The notes under the pieces were generated by a model that did no database searches, was not told where the DNA came from, and was given only the letters and a program-made list of their open reading frames with translations. Source: Silene conica (Eukaryota > Streptophyta > Magnoliopsida > Caryophyllales > Caryophyllaceae). Taken from it: a stretch of 64,000 nucleotides of DNA. The stretch spans positions 68,462,792 to 68,526,791 of the forward strand of contig CM055312.2 in the NCBI GenBank assembly GCA_029255685.2, in the 5' to 3' direction. This document shows, one piece after another, positions 23,539-34,260 of the stretch. Position numbers and translations under genes: made by a program. The stretch's first letter is position 1; each line of letters starts with the position of its first letter.

Positions 23539-23838
23539 TAATTGATAGAATGCTATCATGGAGAGCGAGTCATTTGAAACGGAGAATTGGGATGGATGAG
23601 CATGTGTTTCGGAAATAAAAAAAGCCATTTATGAACTACTGATGTAGATATCTGGCCTGTTTTTCAATTTTATTTTATCGTGCTAATACTTCTCGCTCCT
23701 GGTTTCAGTGCCGGTTTTCCCTGATGAAAGTGATAGAACTCCGAGTATCTCACTTCCAGTATACGGTCTTGCTTAAACCTAGTTACGTTAGTGAGCCTTC
23801 AGGACCATTTTTCTTTATTTTACAATTATTTTGACTAG

Positions 23839-24061
23839 ACGTCATTTGCAAGAAGAGAAAGAAAAAAGGTTGGAGGAGATGTTTGAGGCTGATCTTGATG
23901 GTGCATTTGAAAATAAATATGGCCCAAAGGAAGAACTTCCTGAGGAAGGTGCTGTTGCGGCAGCTGGAAATAAAACACAAGAAACATTAACTGCAACTGA
24001 CTTAATTATTGATGCACTTGACATGGCTGAGGCTGAAGTTCTGCGTATAACTGAACACGAG
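23839..24061 (+). pseudogene. Captured exon resembling UTP12/WDR3
   Basis: A 223-bp open stretch bounded by a plausible splice acceptor (TTTGACTAG before 23839) and donor (GTAATG from 24062). It encodes about 74 residues rich in E/K/A, including EEKEKRLEEMFEADLDGAFE, PEEGAVAAAG and TQETLTATDLIIDALDMAE. From memory of the family these resemble the helical segment near the C-terminus of UTP12 (WDR3), a WD-repeat protein of the U3 snoRNP in 18S rRNA processing; the match was not searched. Retained intron edges imply capture at DNA level. There is no start codon or WD repeat, so no functional protein is expected. It sits 106 bp inside the right terminus of a GGTGAGAAC element. Confidence 0.65.
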
Positions 24062-26418
24062 GTAATGGCTTATTTTAGTAAGTAAATCCCAGCCTATAAT
24101 TGGACTTTAATCCAGTGGTTTGTAGATGTTCTCACCGAATGCACCGAATAGTCGTTCTCACCGGATCTTGACTATATATAGATTTAGGATCGGGTGAGAA
24201 CGATTATACGGTGCATACGGTGAGAACGAGTCACGTCCGTTAGATTAAAACACAATCAACGGTTAAGAAATACCCACAACCCACATTCTAGATAGATTTT
24301 TTGACGGAGTAGATAAATTTTTTTTTTTTTTTACCTTTTCACACAAACTTAGATACATGTTTTTACGGAGTAAATGCTTTTTTTTTACCTTTTTACGTAA
24401 ACCTATATACATTTTTTTGACGGGGTAGATACATTTTTTTTACTTTTTTACGTAAACCTAGATACATTTTTTGACGGAGTAGATAAATTTTTTTTTTTTT
24501 TTACTTTTTTTACATAAACCTAGATACATTTTTTTAAGGAGTAAATACATTTTTTTTTTTACTTTTTTTACATAAACCTAGATACATTTTTTGAAGTAGT
24601 AGATACATTTTTTTTACCTTTTTCCGTAAACCTAGATACATTTTTTGACGAAGTAGATAGATTTTTTTTTACTTTTTTTACATAAACCTAGATACATTTT
24701 TTGAAGGAGTAGATACATTTTTTTTTACTTTTTTTACATAAATCTAGATACATTTTTTGAAGGAGTAGATATATTTTTTTAAATTTTTTACGTAAACCTA
24801 GATACATTTTTTGACGGAGTAGATACATTTTTTTTACTTAAAGTTAGATATATTTTTTGACGGATTAAATATATTTTTTTTTTTACTTTTTTCATATAAA
24901 CCTAGATACATTTTTTGGTGGAGTAGGTAGATACATTTTTTTTTACTTTTTTTACATAAATCTAGATACATTTTTTGAAGGAGTAGATATATTTTTTTAA
25001 ATTTTTTACGTAAACCTAGATACATTTTTTGACGGAGTAGATACATTTTTTTTACTTAAAGTTAGATATATTTTTTGACGGATTAAATACATTTTTTTTT
25101 TACTTTTTTCATATAAACCTAGATACATTTTTTTTACTTAAACTTAGATACATTTTTTGACGGAGTAGATACATTTTTTTTATTTTACATTTTTACATAA
25201 ACCTAGTTACGTTTTTTGATGGGGTAGATACATTTTTTACTTAAACCTATATACATTTTTTGACGGAGTAGATACATTTTTTTACATTTTTACATAAAGC
25301 TAGATATATTTTTTGATGGGGTAGATACATTGTTTTTTACTTAAACTTAGATACATTTTATGACGGAGTAGATACATTTTTTTTTACTTTTTTTACATAA
25401 ACCTAGTTATATTTTTTGACGGAGTAGATACATTTTTTGACGGAGTAGATACATTTTTTGACGGAGTAGATACATTTTTTGTACTTTTTTACATAAACCT
25501 AATTATATTTTTGACGGGAGTAGATACATTTTTTTTATTTAAACCTAGATATTTTTTGACGGAGTAGATACATTTTTTTACATAAATCTAATACATTTTT
25601 TTACGGAATAGATATTGAAGAAATATCACGGTACAAGCTCAGAGGCTAGGCCGTCAAAGATCTCGTCTTAGGCAATCACTACTACAAAAAGGGGAAACGA
25701 GGACGGTTGAAAACCGTCCTAAAACATGAAAGCAACCGTCCTAAATTCCCCCGTCCTCGTTGCCTAAGAGGACGGTTGAAAAAAAGTCAAACTGTCCTCT
25801 TTGTATATATCAAAGAGGACGGTTGTAATTACAACCGTCTTCTTTGTATATATCAAAGAGGACGGTTGCAATTAGAACCGTCTTCTTTGATATATATGAA
25901 AGAGGACGGTTGCATATAGAACCGTCTTCTTTGATATTTTTAAGGAGGACGGGTGGAGTTTTGAACCGTCTTGTTTTGAACATGCTCACATAATTTTAAA
26001 AGGTGAATTTTAGGACGCTTATGAACAAAACCGTCCTGTATAGCCAATTTTTGGGCACCAACTGAAAACAATTATCGCAAGTCATTTCAAATGCTCGCAC
26101 AATTACCGCAAGCCATTTAAAACCGTCCTGTATAGCCAATTAACGCAGCAGTAGGCACATACCCCCACATGGCAGCAATGAGACAACAACAACACAGTAC
26201 CAAACGACTATACAAACCACAAGCACATACCCGCTACCAATTAACTCAACCGTTATCATATAACGAACAAAAGAACGAATTTTTGACAACGATGTTGTTT
26301 TATTAACTTAAATATATCATCTCCTACATTTCGGAAAAAACAATAAGTTTGTTTACGAACTATAACATAATAAGTTCAACACAACTTACAAAATTTGAAG
26401 CTATCTAGATAGAATCCA

Positions 26419-27345
26419 TCAGTATACTTCAGACGCTGCCTTCAAATACTTAGCTTGCGCCTTAAACTGCAATACATATGTTGCCCAAATGTCTCGCACC
26501 TCGTCAATTTGATCAACTGAGTATGTCTTTGGTGCCTTAAACATGAACTATACATAGAAAAAAAAGACACAATTACAATCATTTACACAAGGCGTGTAAT
26601 TTATATCAAAATAAGTAAATATTGTGGCCAAAAAACAATAAAGCACGTACACTTGGCATAATATTAATATATCGTCCTCTAATGATCTCCAACATATATC
26701 GGCATACGTAATATCCACATAAGACGCTTCCAACGGGCTGTGTAGGATACTCAAATCGAAATCATGTGAATTTGACTACAACTTATAAACAAGAAAGTCA
26801 TAACAATAAAACATAAAATACTATATATAATTATTTAGGAGATAATAAGATTATTAGTTAGAGCGAGAGATACCTTTATTATTTTCCATTCAAACTCTTT
26901 TTGTTGACATTTCTTAGGATCCATAGAACTTATCTTCGTAATAGCCCTGTGTTAAATATATGTTATAAACGCCTAATTATAGTTATTTTACGAAATAAAT
27001 AAATGTAAATATACTTGATAATTGAAATTTATTAAATCATATATATGCTAAACTTACATATTAATTGTATCCTTCAAAAATTTACGAGGCTCTCGAGTTC
27101 CAAGTGGATCACGCCAATATATTACATTATCCTTTGGATTGATAGCAGCCAACATCCAATAATTACTATCATTTATAGAGTTAACAATGTATCAATATCA
27201 ATAAGTAGCATCAAATAATATAGTTAATAGTATAGCTAGTTTGAAAAAAAAAGGTACATACCCTTCAAAATATGGAGCAAAAATAAGCTTATAGTAAATA
27301 TGAAAAAAAAGGTACATACTCTTTGGCGTTGTCATTGATCAACCT
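26419..27345 (-). pseudogene. Ulp1 (C48) protease-like exons of the CACTA element
   Basis: Minus-strand coding pieces separated by short AT-rich introns with GT-AG ends. In order: LINDNAKEYV (near 27330), APYFEG (near 27265), YWMLAAINPKDNVIYWRDPL (about 27105-27170), a piece containing SSMDPKKCQQKEFEWK (about 26885-26945), QPVGSVLCGYYVCRYMLEII (about 26690-26735), and a final exon VDQIDEVRDIWATYVLQF ending at a stop at 26419-26421. The YW-DPLG and C-G-YYVCRYM motifs are typical of Ulp1-type cysteine proteases carried by plant CACTA elements. Where the catalytic His is expected (HYW), the sequence reads NYW, and the N-terminal part is absent, so activity is unlikely. One exon boundary (near 26740) is uncertain. 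Confidence 0.7.
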
Positions 27346-30120
27346 GCATATAAATAAGTTTTTAGAATTAGTATTCTTAAATTACAAATATATGGATGGT
27401 GTTAGAAAGAATTTGTACTAATCATATTATAGTAGATTACAAAGATCATTCACAAGCAGATTATATGGATGGTGTTAGAAAGTGTACTAATTAGATTATA
27501 GTATATGGATGGTGTTAGAAAGTATTATATCAAAAACTCCAACCAACAGTACAAAGATCATTCACAAGCAGATTATATATAAAGATGATTTCTAAGCCAT
27601 TGACAAGCAACTGTCCTAGGTACCATCAGCTTGTGTTCAGCAATTACATATTCTGGCCAACGGTCCTTTAAGGAAGTGCTAAATCATACTAGGAAGTCAA
27701 TGGCTATGGGTATTGGCGTATCTTCGCATGGTTCAGAAGCTAAGGATGCTCTGGATGAATTTCAATTCCCGTCTCTGGGCAGAGCGAACACAGGGCCTGA
27801 AAAGGTGCGGCGGGTTTGCAATGGTCAGAATAGAGTGGGCATTGGCACGACAGAAGCATAGACTATGGACTGGTGCGGCGTGATCAGTACAGGCCTTCTG
27901 CAGGGACTGGTTACTGCTGCGTAATTGTATATAGCAAATCATACGGAAGATGAGTAGAAGGTTAGGAATTTGATGCTTGAAGTCGCTGGTCACAAGGTTG
28001 GACTTCGGGTGTGTGGGCAGATTTCAGATTCACGCTGGACTGGTTGCAGGGGTTCTGGTTGGGTCTGAGTATCTGCAAGGCACTTTCAGATCAGTGGCAG
28101 CGGTCTGATTTTAAGCTCTGCAATACTCAGTGTGTGCAGGTTCAGACTTCAGTTTTAGGATGGGGTCTGTGTGACGTTTTTGGCTGAGTTTGGCAGACTC
28201 CATTTGGTCTGCAAATAGGACGTCTGTTGCAGAAGCAGGAATGCAGTTCAGATGGCCGTTGGGTCTGATTTTTTTTTCTGAATTTTGTGACAGATTATGC
28301 TAAGAATAGAGCATTTGAGTAGCACATATGACTGCAAATGGAGCAGAAGAATAGTAGCTAGGACTGTTCAAGTTCGAACCACATTTCAATGGACTTATAA
28401 CTCCATCGGAAAATGGCCAGCACAATATAGGAATTAATCACAAACACAAATTTATGATCTGCTTAGTCTGTAGCAAAAAATAGGGCTCTGCAAAAGTCAT
28501 ACGACTTCATTCATAGGACTTCACGACTAGAATAACCAAAAGTCAAACCACAACACCTCTGCAAAATCACTAGTTAAGCAATGAGCATAAAGACCAGCAA
28601 AGAAGTGAGGTTTCAACACTGTGCCATATTAAGAATATTAGAACCGCAAAGCACTTAATTTATTAACACAAGGCTTACAAATCACTCAGTACAAATAACT
28701 TAGTTCCGTTTTAAATATTAAGCAATGCTAGATTTGTTACAAGTTACAACCTCAGGATTAGACACCATCATCTTCATTAACAGTGTTTTTTTTTAAAAAA
28801 AATACGGGATTACTTTTGTGGACTGTGGTGAATGATAAAATGTTAAAAATGCACATTTGAGTTTAGTCAGCCACAAAATATATTCCTAAATACTTTCTCA
28901 GCTTCTCATTCTTTAGACTCTGTCTCTTTACTAGTAGTTTCTAATTCTTTCTTATCATTGCTTTTATTTTCAGATTTACTCATTTCATTATACAAGTAAA
29001 ATACATAAGCTAATTTTAATATCTTTTACTATTTGATTTTGGATTGCATCTTTTTTCCCACTTCAATGTTTACTGATGTCAAATTTTATACTGTCAAAGT
29101 GTTTGATCACTGTAATACAGAACCCGTAGGCAATTTCCGAACCCAGACAAGTTTTTTAATTGATAATCATGAGGTTATGCTAAGTAGATCTAAGAGCCAG
29201 AAGGAGAGTCAAAGACCCCATCTAAAATTGGATCAGTTGTCAGAGCGCGACAAGGTAATTTCGGCTTTCTTATTTATCATATCAAGTTTTTGTGTACAAG
29301 TTTTTCTAGATGCTGTTACTTTGCCTCTTTCCCACCTTGAGCATTATTTTATTTTCATTTGATTCAAATACTTTCTACGTTGTTATAAATACAGATTGCC
29401 TGCTTAATAAGTTTCATAAGAAGCCGTCAAGTTATACTTTTCATATAGCAATAAAAAGTTCCCCACACAAGTGATAAAAGTGATTGATTTATCTACAACA
29501 TAGAATAACTGAAGAAAACATAATTCTCACATTCGAGCACATCTAAAATTACTTTTGTGCCTTTTCTTTTATTTTGGCTGTTGAGCAAGTAGGACTCCTT
29601 TTATCTTCGATGTAGGCTTACTGATAACAAAGTTATTGATCTATAATTAACGATAATGCATCTCTGAGTTATTGATCTATAACTAACAGAGTAAAAAATT
29701 GACCACAAGTATACTGCAAGAAAACATAGATCTACAAATCGCTATGCCATCAAAAGAAATATCAGCTCCCATCAAATTCCTTATAAATCCATCATTTTCA
29801 GAAATCATTGCTCTAAATAACAAAGTCTACCAACAGAAAACACAACAACAACTTAGTAGCAGCAATTTAAAAGGAGTATTTAGCGCATTAGGTAGTAGTG
29901 CAGTAGCAGATAGGTGTGCAGTAGTGTGGTAGGGTAGCATTGAGTTGTGCAGTAGACAGTGGGGTTTGGTGTAGATGGTAACAGCCAGTTCAGGTGTATT
30001 AAACGCAGTGACAGAGTAGTATAGCAATAAAAATGTTCAGGGACAATAGAACAGTGACAGTACGTAAGTATGGACATATTGGAGATGATACTTTCAGACA
30101 TATTGTAAAGTCAAGGATAG
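27346..30120. other. CACTA interior, no recognised gene
   Basis: About 2.8 kb of mixed-composition DNA inside the CACTA element. Short reading frames up to 109 residues (for example 29033-29362 and 27631-27861) show no domain I recognise. A slightly GC-richer patch at 27630-28300 could be captured host or LINE sequence. Confidence 0.4.
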
Positions 30121-30189
30121 AATGAAGAGCCATCATAATGGAAGCATCTGGACAGACAATCAAAATAAGTACAACATCCAGAAAGGGCA

Positions 30190-30342
30190 TGAATTGGTCA
30201 GAATGAAACTTACTGTGGTTGATTGGTCCCCTGAAGTGTGGAGTAATTGGAATGCTCCTAAATATGCTGCTTTCGTTACTTGGCTGGTAATGCAGAAGGG
30301 CCTTATGCTCAGGGACAGATTGACAAGTTTTGGAGGCTGTTA
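30190..30342 (+). pseudogene. LINE reverse-transcriptase zinc-binding (zf-RVT) remnant
   Basis: About 50 residues including [20 protein letters not shown] and [20 protein letters not shown]. The pattern W-x-VW-x-x-W-N-x-PK-(15-20)-RDRL-x-x-x-G is that of the zf-RVT domain that follows the reverse transcriptase in plant L1-type LINEs. A stop follows at once and the Cys/His cluster is missing, so it is a fragment inside the CACTA element. Confidence 0.6.
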
Positions 30343-30465
30343 GGAAACGCAAACAGTAAGCGAGTGCTGGACTATGTGCAGAGCTGGTATGGAGTGCAGA
30401 TCACCAACTACCTCATTACCAGACCTCACATAACTGAAAACCAGAACAGAATTTGTACTAATCAG

Positions 30466-30696
30466 ACGGGTGCCGAAGGAATTGAACGCATAGAAATTAA
30501 AAAAAGAATCGATCTGATACAGGTAATAATCTATATGGGATTCCCAAAGTTATTAATAGAAAATAGACCACGAGGAATCGAAGACCTAAAAATAAATTTA
30601 CAAAAAGAATTAAATTGTGTGAACCGAAAACTCAACATTGCTATTTCACGAATTACAAAACCTTATGGGCACCCTAAAATTCTTGCTGAATTAGTG
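30466..30696 (+). pseudogene. rps3: Plastid rps3 fragment inside a CACTA element
   Basis: About 77 codons recognisable as the middle of plastid ribosomal protein S3: [37 protein letters not shown] and [16 protein letters not shown]. In plastids this protein is part of the small ribosomal subunit and has about 215-220 residues. Here only about a third is present, it stops shortly after ILAEL, and it has no start codon of its own. Some residues differ from what I recall of plastid genes, which suggests it is not brand new. It is nuclear plastid DNA (NUPT) located in a transposon. The flanking DNA is not plastid rpl22/rpl16 that I can recognise. Confidence 0.8.
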
Positions 30697-30812
30697 TAAA
30701 TTCGAAATTAAGCAATAAAACAGTAACCAGAGAGTAAATTCGAAATTAAGCAATAAAACAGTAACCAGAATGTAAATTCGAAATTACACTGTATAAAACA
30801 GTAACCAGCGTC
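30697..30812. repeat. Three tandem ~40-bp units
   Basis: GTAAATTCGAAATTAAGCAA followed by TAAAACAGTAACCAG is repeated three times, the third copy diverged, directly after the rps3 fragment. Confidence 0.8.
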
Positions 30813-31928
30813 TATGATTTCTGAAAATGATGGATTTAATTGAATTAATTAACGAAATTCTCATATAATACTCCGACTATTATTCAATTACACAGATTTA
30901 GCTCCGACTATAAATTAATTAACAAAATTAATTGAATTCAAAATAGAAATTTCTGGGTGTTAATACAATTACATACCTTGATGATGATGATGACGACGAT
31001 GAAGGACCGAATTGATTTGGAGGCACATGTGTATAGATGAAGAAGAAGAAGAAGTATGTGGTACGCAGTATAGAATAAGAACACGATACGCGGTATAGAA
31101 GAAGAAGAGGCAGGGGGTTTAATTTGGAGGACGGTTTTGTTATTCTCTCGTTGTTGATTAATTTGAAAACCATTAAGAGGACGGTTGAATAATACAACCG
31201 TCTTCTTTTTTAGTAAGAGGATGGTTGAATATCCAACCGTCTTCTTTTTAATAAGAAAATCATTAAGAGGACGGTTAATTTGACCAACCGTCCTTATTAT
31301 GTTTATAAAGAGGACGGTTGTTTTGTTAACCGTCCTATTTGTAATATCACTAATGGCGCCAATTTTATTTGGTTGATAGAGGACGGTTTCCTCCCCAACC
31401 GTCCTCTAAGAGGCGTCTTCTTATCCCATATTTGTAGTAGTGAATAAGCACTAACTAGGTATTGGAATAGAGGAACCTTTTTTATTCTTGATTGTTGAGA
31501 AGCTGAGAATAACTGAATAAAGGAGTTTTTTTTAATGGCGTGCAGTCCCCGAGAGTTTGTAGTCTAATAAATTTCTAATGCAACTGGAAGCTTCCTCTTT
31601 AATGGAGTTAGATGATCCTTATGGAACGACTAGTATATTAGGCTGACATGGAGATGACAGACATGGAGATGACAGGACAAGTAAAGTAGGTAGAAGAGGA
31701 CTTCTTTCTGCCTGATAATAGTTGTCAATGATTACAGTCTGCTAGTAGCATTGGTGAGTCGGGATGAGTGTAATCGGGAATGAGGTAGTGTATGAGGTTA
31801 TTAATACTCCGTAATAGGTAACATGGTTCGTTGATTTTTTGTAATCTAAGGGATGAAACTTGTTCTCACCGTATGCACCGAATGATCGTTCTCACCGGAT
31901 CTTGCCTCTATATATATATATAGACTTG

Positions 31929-32100
31929 GGATCCGGTGAGAACCACTATTCCGATGAAAAAAATTCGAGAAAAAATTCCGAAAAAGTTTCGAGAAATTTT
32001 TTTAAAAAAAATTCCGATGAAAAAAATTTCGAAATAAAAATTTCGTAAATATAATTCCGAGAAAAAATAATTCCGAAGGTTTCGGGTTCAATCCCTATTC
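31929..32100 (+). mobile_element. Left end of another GGTGAGAAC-family member
   Basis: GGATCCGGTGAGAACCACTA begins 27 bp after the previous element ends, across a short TA tract. The following ~130 bp are A-rich with repeated AATTCCGA motifs, unlike the arrays of the other members. No matching right end was found, so the extent is unknown. Confidence 0.55.
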
Positions 32101-32208
32101 GCAATTCGCAATTTGAGCAATTTGAGCAATTCTGCGTATGGCTCCGTCTCCAAACTCACTTCAACAATCACGTGTTAAATATGATACAATATTACATAAA
32201 TAGATAAG

Positions 32209-32285
32209 GATGTTGGGGCAGAGTTGGTAAAGTGCTGGTCTTCGTTGCTCGTGGTTGTGGGATCGACTCCCACTGCAATAACTTT
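32209..32285 (+). mobile_element. tRNA-like sequence (SINE head or tRNA pseudogene)
   Basis: GGGGCAGAGTTGGTAAAG resembles an A-box region and GTGGGATCGACTCCCACTG contains a B-box (GATCGACTC) in a potential T-arm stem. Spacing is roughly tRNA-like, but acceptor-stem pairing is not evident. No poly(A) tail was identified. A second B-box-like motif (GGGTTCAATCCC) lies nearby at about 32090. Confidence 0.45.
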
Positions 32286-32289
32286 TGCG

Positions 32290-32900
32290 TTTTTGTTGAA
32301 TTGTATTATCCACGTGGCATCATCTCATGGTTCTTTTGTTGATCTAATGATTCTTATAGTAGACCTCAATCCTCATTTAACACGGTGGGATAAACATAAA
32401 TGCTTCTTTTGAAACATCAATTCTAACAAGGTTTTTGTATTATTATTATTAGTTGATTATTGAAACAAGAGTACATCAAGCATATATATATACATAAACG
32501 CAGAGTATAAGGCTCCTAATTATATCCTTATTTACATTGATATACTTCCATGATTCATGGGATATGATTACGTAATTGATATAAGATACTTTCTCCATTC
32601 CAATCAATTCTATACATTTCACTTTTTCGACACTATTCATAAGTCGAGTGAATTTTCGACACAACTTCTAATATATAACATAAAAGATAGTCATGTGAGA
32701 TCTTGTTTAAATTGTCTTACCGAGTACATTGCGAATATCAATGTTTTATAATTTTTATCGTTATGTAACTAAATATATTAACAAAAGAAAACGAATATTG
32801 GCAAACGTGAATAAAGCAAATGTATAGAATTGATTGGAATGGAGGAAGTAATATTTATGCAGTAAATAAAAGATACGATATTATTTTGTATATCTTTGAC
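32290..32900. other. AT-rich intergenic DNA, nothing recognised
   Basis: No gene, repeat array or element end can be supported here. Confidence 0.5.
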
Positions 32901-32902
32901 AA

Positions 32903-33086
32903 CGTTTACATCACAATTGGTTCGAGTAAGAACATTAGGTTGTTTGATCAAGTTGCTTGACTAGTTGGGTTTGTAGACACAAGTTAACCGTAGAACTTAA
33001 ATTGGCTATGGGTTGAAGTAAGCAACGTCGAAGTCAGTATCACCCAACACCCACCCATATATAATAGTGGATACAATTTTACAGAT
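32903..33086. repeat. Diverged third copy of a block-A segment
   Basis: About 184 bp matching 5841-6025 and 13556-13742 with clearly more substitutions than separate A1 from A2. Shared landmarks are GTTTGATCAAGTTGCTTG, GTAGACACAAGTTAACCG and ACACCCACCCATATATAAT. It lies upstream of the MITE stack and the thaumatin-like gene. Confidence 0.85.
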
Positions 33087-33343
33087 ATAAAGGTGGATTA
33101 AAATAGTCCGTTTTGTTTATGATGAGTATAAACATGTGACAAACTTGTGACGTGAGATAAAAAGACACTCCCATAATCCCACTTATCTCTTCTATTTGCA
33201 AACTTGTCTCACGTACGTCAGAACTTATGCACATATTAACGTCAATGGAATGATGTCACTGTGTATCACAACACAACTAGGGCAATGTCACTTGTGTGGT
33301 ATGGCTGACTTGTCAAACGTTACTCGGAGAAGTGGTCATCTAA

Positions 33344-33733
33344 GACCATCCCCAAGCAGAAGGTCGCCTTAATCGGGTCACCAACATATTAACCCTTAAT
33401 CTCACCTTATTTACCTTGACCCACTTATACCCTCCCAAGCAGAAGGTCACGACCTAGGTCACTAACCCAATCAATTTTCCACTTTCTACATTCTCTACCC
33501 CACAAAACCTCTCTCTTACTCTTTTAATTATTAAAAATAAGTTTTATTTCTAAACCAATCGTGTAATGCCATGTGGAAGGTCACCAAATGGTGACCTCTT
33601 CTTGTTCAGGGTCACCAATTGACCCCGACTTATTCAAGGTCGAGCTAATTATCATCTAAGGTCGTGTTAATTAAGTAATTAAGGCGACCCAACAAGGTCA
33701 CGACCCGGTTGGCGACCTTGCTTGGGGATGGTC
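33344..33733. mobile_element. Tourist-like MITE (390 bp, TAA duplication)
   Basis: Inverted termini GACCATCCCCAAGCAGAAGG and GACCATCCCCAAGCAAGGTC, flanked by TAA on both sides (33341-33343, 33734-33736). The 3-bp TWA duplication is that of PIF/Harbinger derivatives. No coding capacity. Confidence 0.75.
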
Positions 33734-33823
33734 TAAGAGATTTAACGGTAGCTAAAAATTTGTCGTAATAAATCATACTACAAATAAGGACATTTACTTC
33801 TCCAATGCCCCCATCAATTTATA

Positions 33824-34117
33824 CTCCCTCCTATTCGGAATAAGTGTCACATTTCGGGTTGGGCACGGGAATTAAGGAATTCATTTGTTTAATGTAAAGT
33901 AATGTGTAGGGTGGGAAGATTGGAGAGAGGGATTGTATTATTGATTATTATTGTGAGTAGAGGTGATTAAAATAAGTAGTGTTGTGGGTAAGGTGGGGTA
34001 TTATTGTCGGTTAGAGTGAATAAAATAAGTATAAACAATGTCCCAAAATGGAATATGTGACAATTACGTGAATAGACGAAAACGGCAAATGTGACAGTTA
34101 TTTAGAATAGGAGGGAG
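33824..34117. mobile_element. Stowaway-like MITE (294 bp)
   Basis: Termini CTCCCTCCTATTCGGAATAA and CTCCCTCCTATTCTAAATAA (minus strand) with TA duplications at 33822-33823 and 34118-34119. CTCCCTCC ends and TA targets are the hallmark of Tc1/mariner-derived Stowaway elements. Confidence 0.9.
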
Positions 34118-34260
34118 TACAATTTATGGCACGAGATGATTTCCACCTCAAAATGTCAGGAAAGCAATTACAATATCTCTTCATGGAGTCACTGAAGACT
34201 TCGAGAACTGTAGTCACTAAAAACATGCGCTATTCATCAACATACGACTTACGAATATTA

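Larger units (their letters stand above)
15712..24167. mobile_element. GGTGAGAAC-family element with captured exon, split by a copia fossil
   Basis: Left end GGATCGGGTGAGAACGATTA. The right end on the minus strand reads GATCCGGTGAGAACGACTAT. The two agree as imperfect inverted repeats that include the second GTGAGAAC motif. The interior has the ~52-bp tandem array (about 15812-16530), a non-repetitive insert (16550-16797 and 23544-24110) containing a UTP12/WDR3-like exon, and the copia element 16798-23538 with TAATT on both sides. Without the copia insertion the element is about 1.7 kb. That makes it a Pack-type gene-capturing transposon; its transposase superfamily is not identified. Confidence 0.7.
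25677..31442 (-). mobile_element. CACTA (En/Spm) transposon, degenerate
   Basis: Terminal inverted repeats CACTACTACAAAAA and CACTACTACAAATATGGG with a 3-bp duplication AAT (25674-25676, 31443-31445). The duplication is confirmed by the unoccupied site in the inverted copy near 8164. Subterminal regions (25697-25960 and 31125-31400) carry many copies of GAGGACGGTTG in both orientations, the usual transposase-binding layout of the superfamily. Coding traces are Ulp1-like protease exons on the minus strand (26419-27345). No TNP2 transposase is recognisable, so it is probably non-autonomous. It also carries foreign fragments: a LINE zinc-finger piece and a plastid rps3 piece. Confidence 0.9.
24187..31901. 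mobile_element. GGTGAGAAC-family element split by a CACTA transposon
   Basis: Left terminus GGATCGGGTGAGAACGATTA, right terminus GATCGTTCTCACCGGATC, each with the internal second GTGAGAAC motif. The array of the ~52-bp unit runs from about 24295 to 25610. Single-copy DNA at its right end (31443-31860) includes GGTAACATGGTTCGTTGATT. The CACTA element occupies 25677-31442. Without it the element is about 1.95 kb. The element begins only 19 bp after the preceding family member ends. Confidence 0.8.

Noticed and set aside
23539-23640. Possible coding piece next to the LTR (contains MLSWRASHLKRRIGMDEHVF)
   Set aside because: It reads open for only ~25 codons and matches nothing I recognise; it may be captured host DNA but cannot be supported as a gene.
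32209-32285. A functional tRNA gene
   Set aside because: Box motifs are present, but I could not pair an acceptor stem or place a normal anticodon arm; kept only as a tRNA-like remnant.
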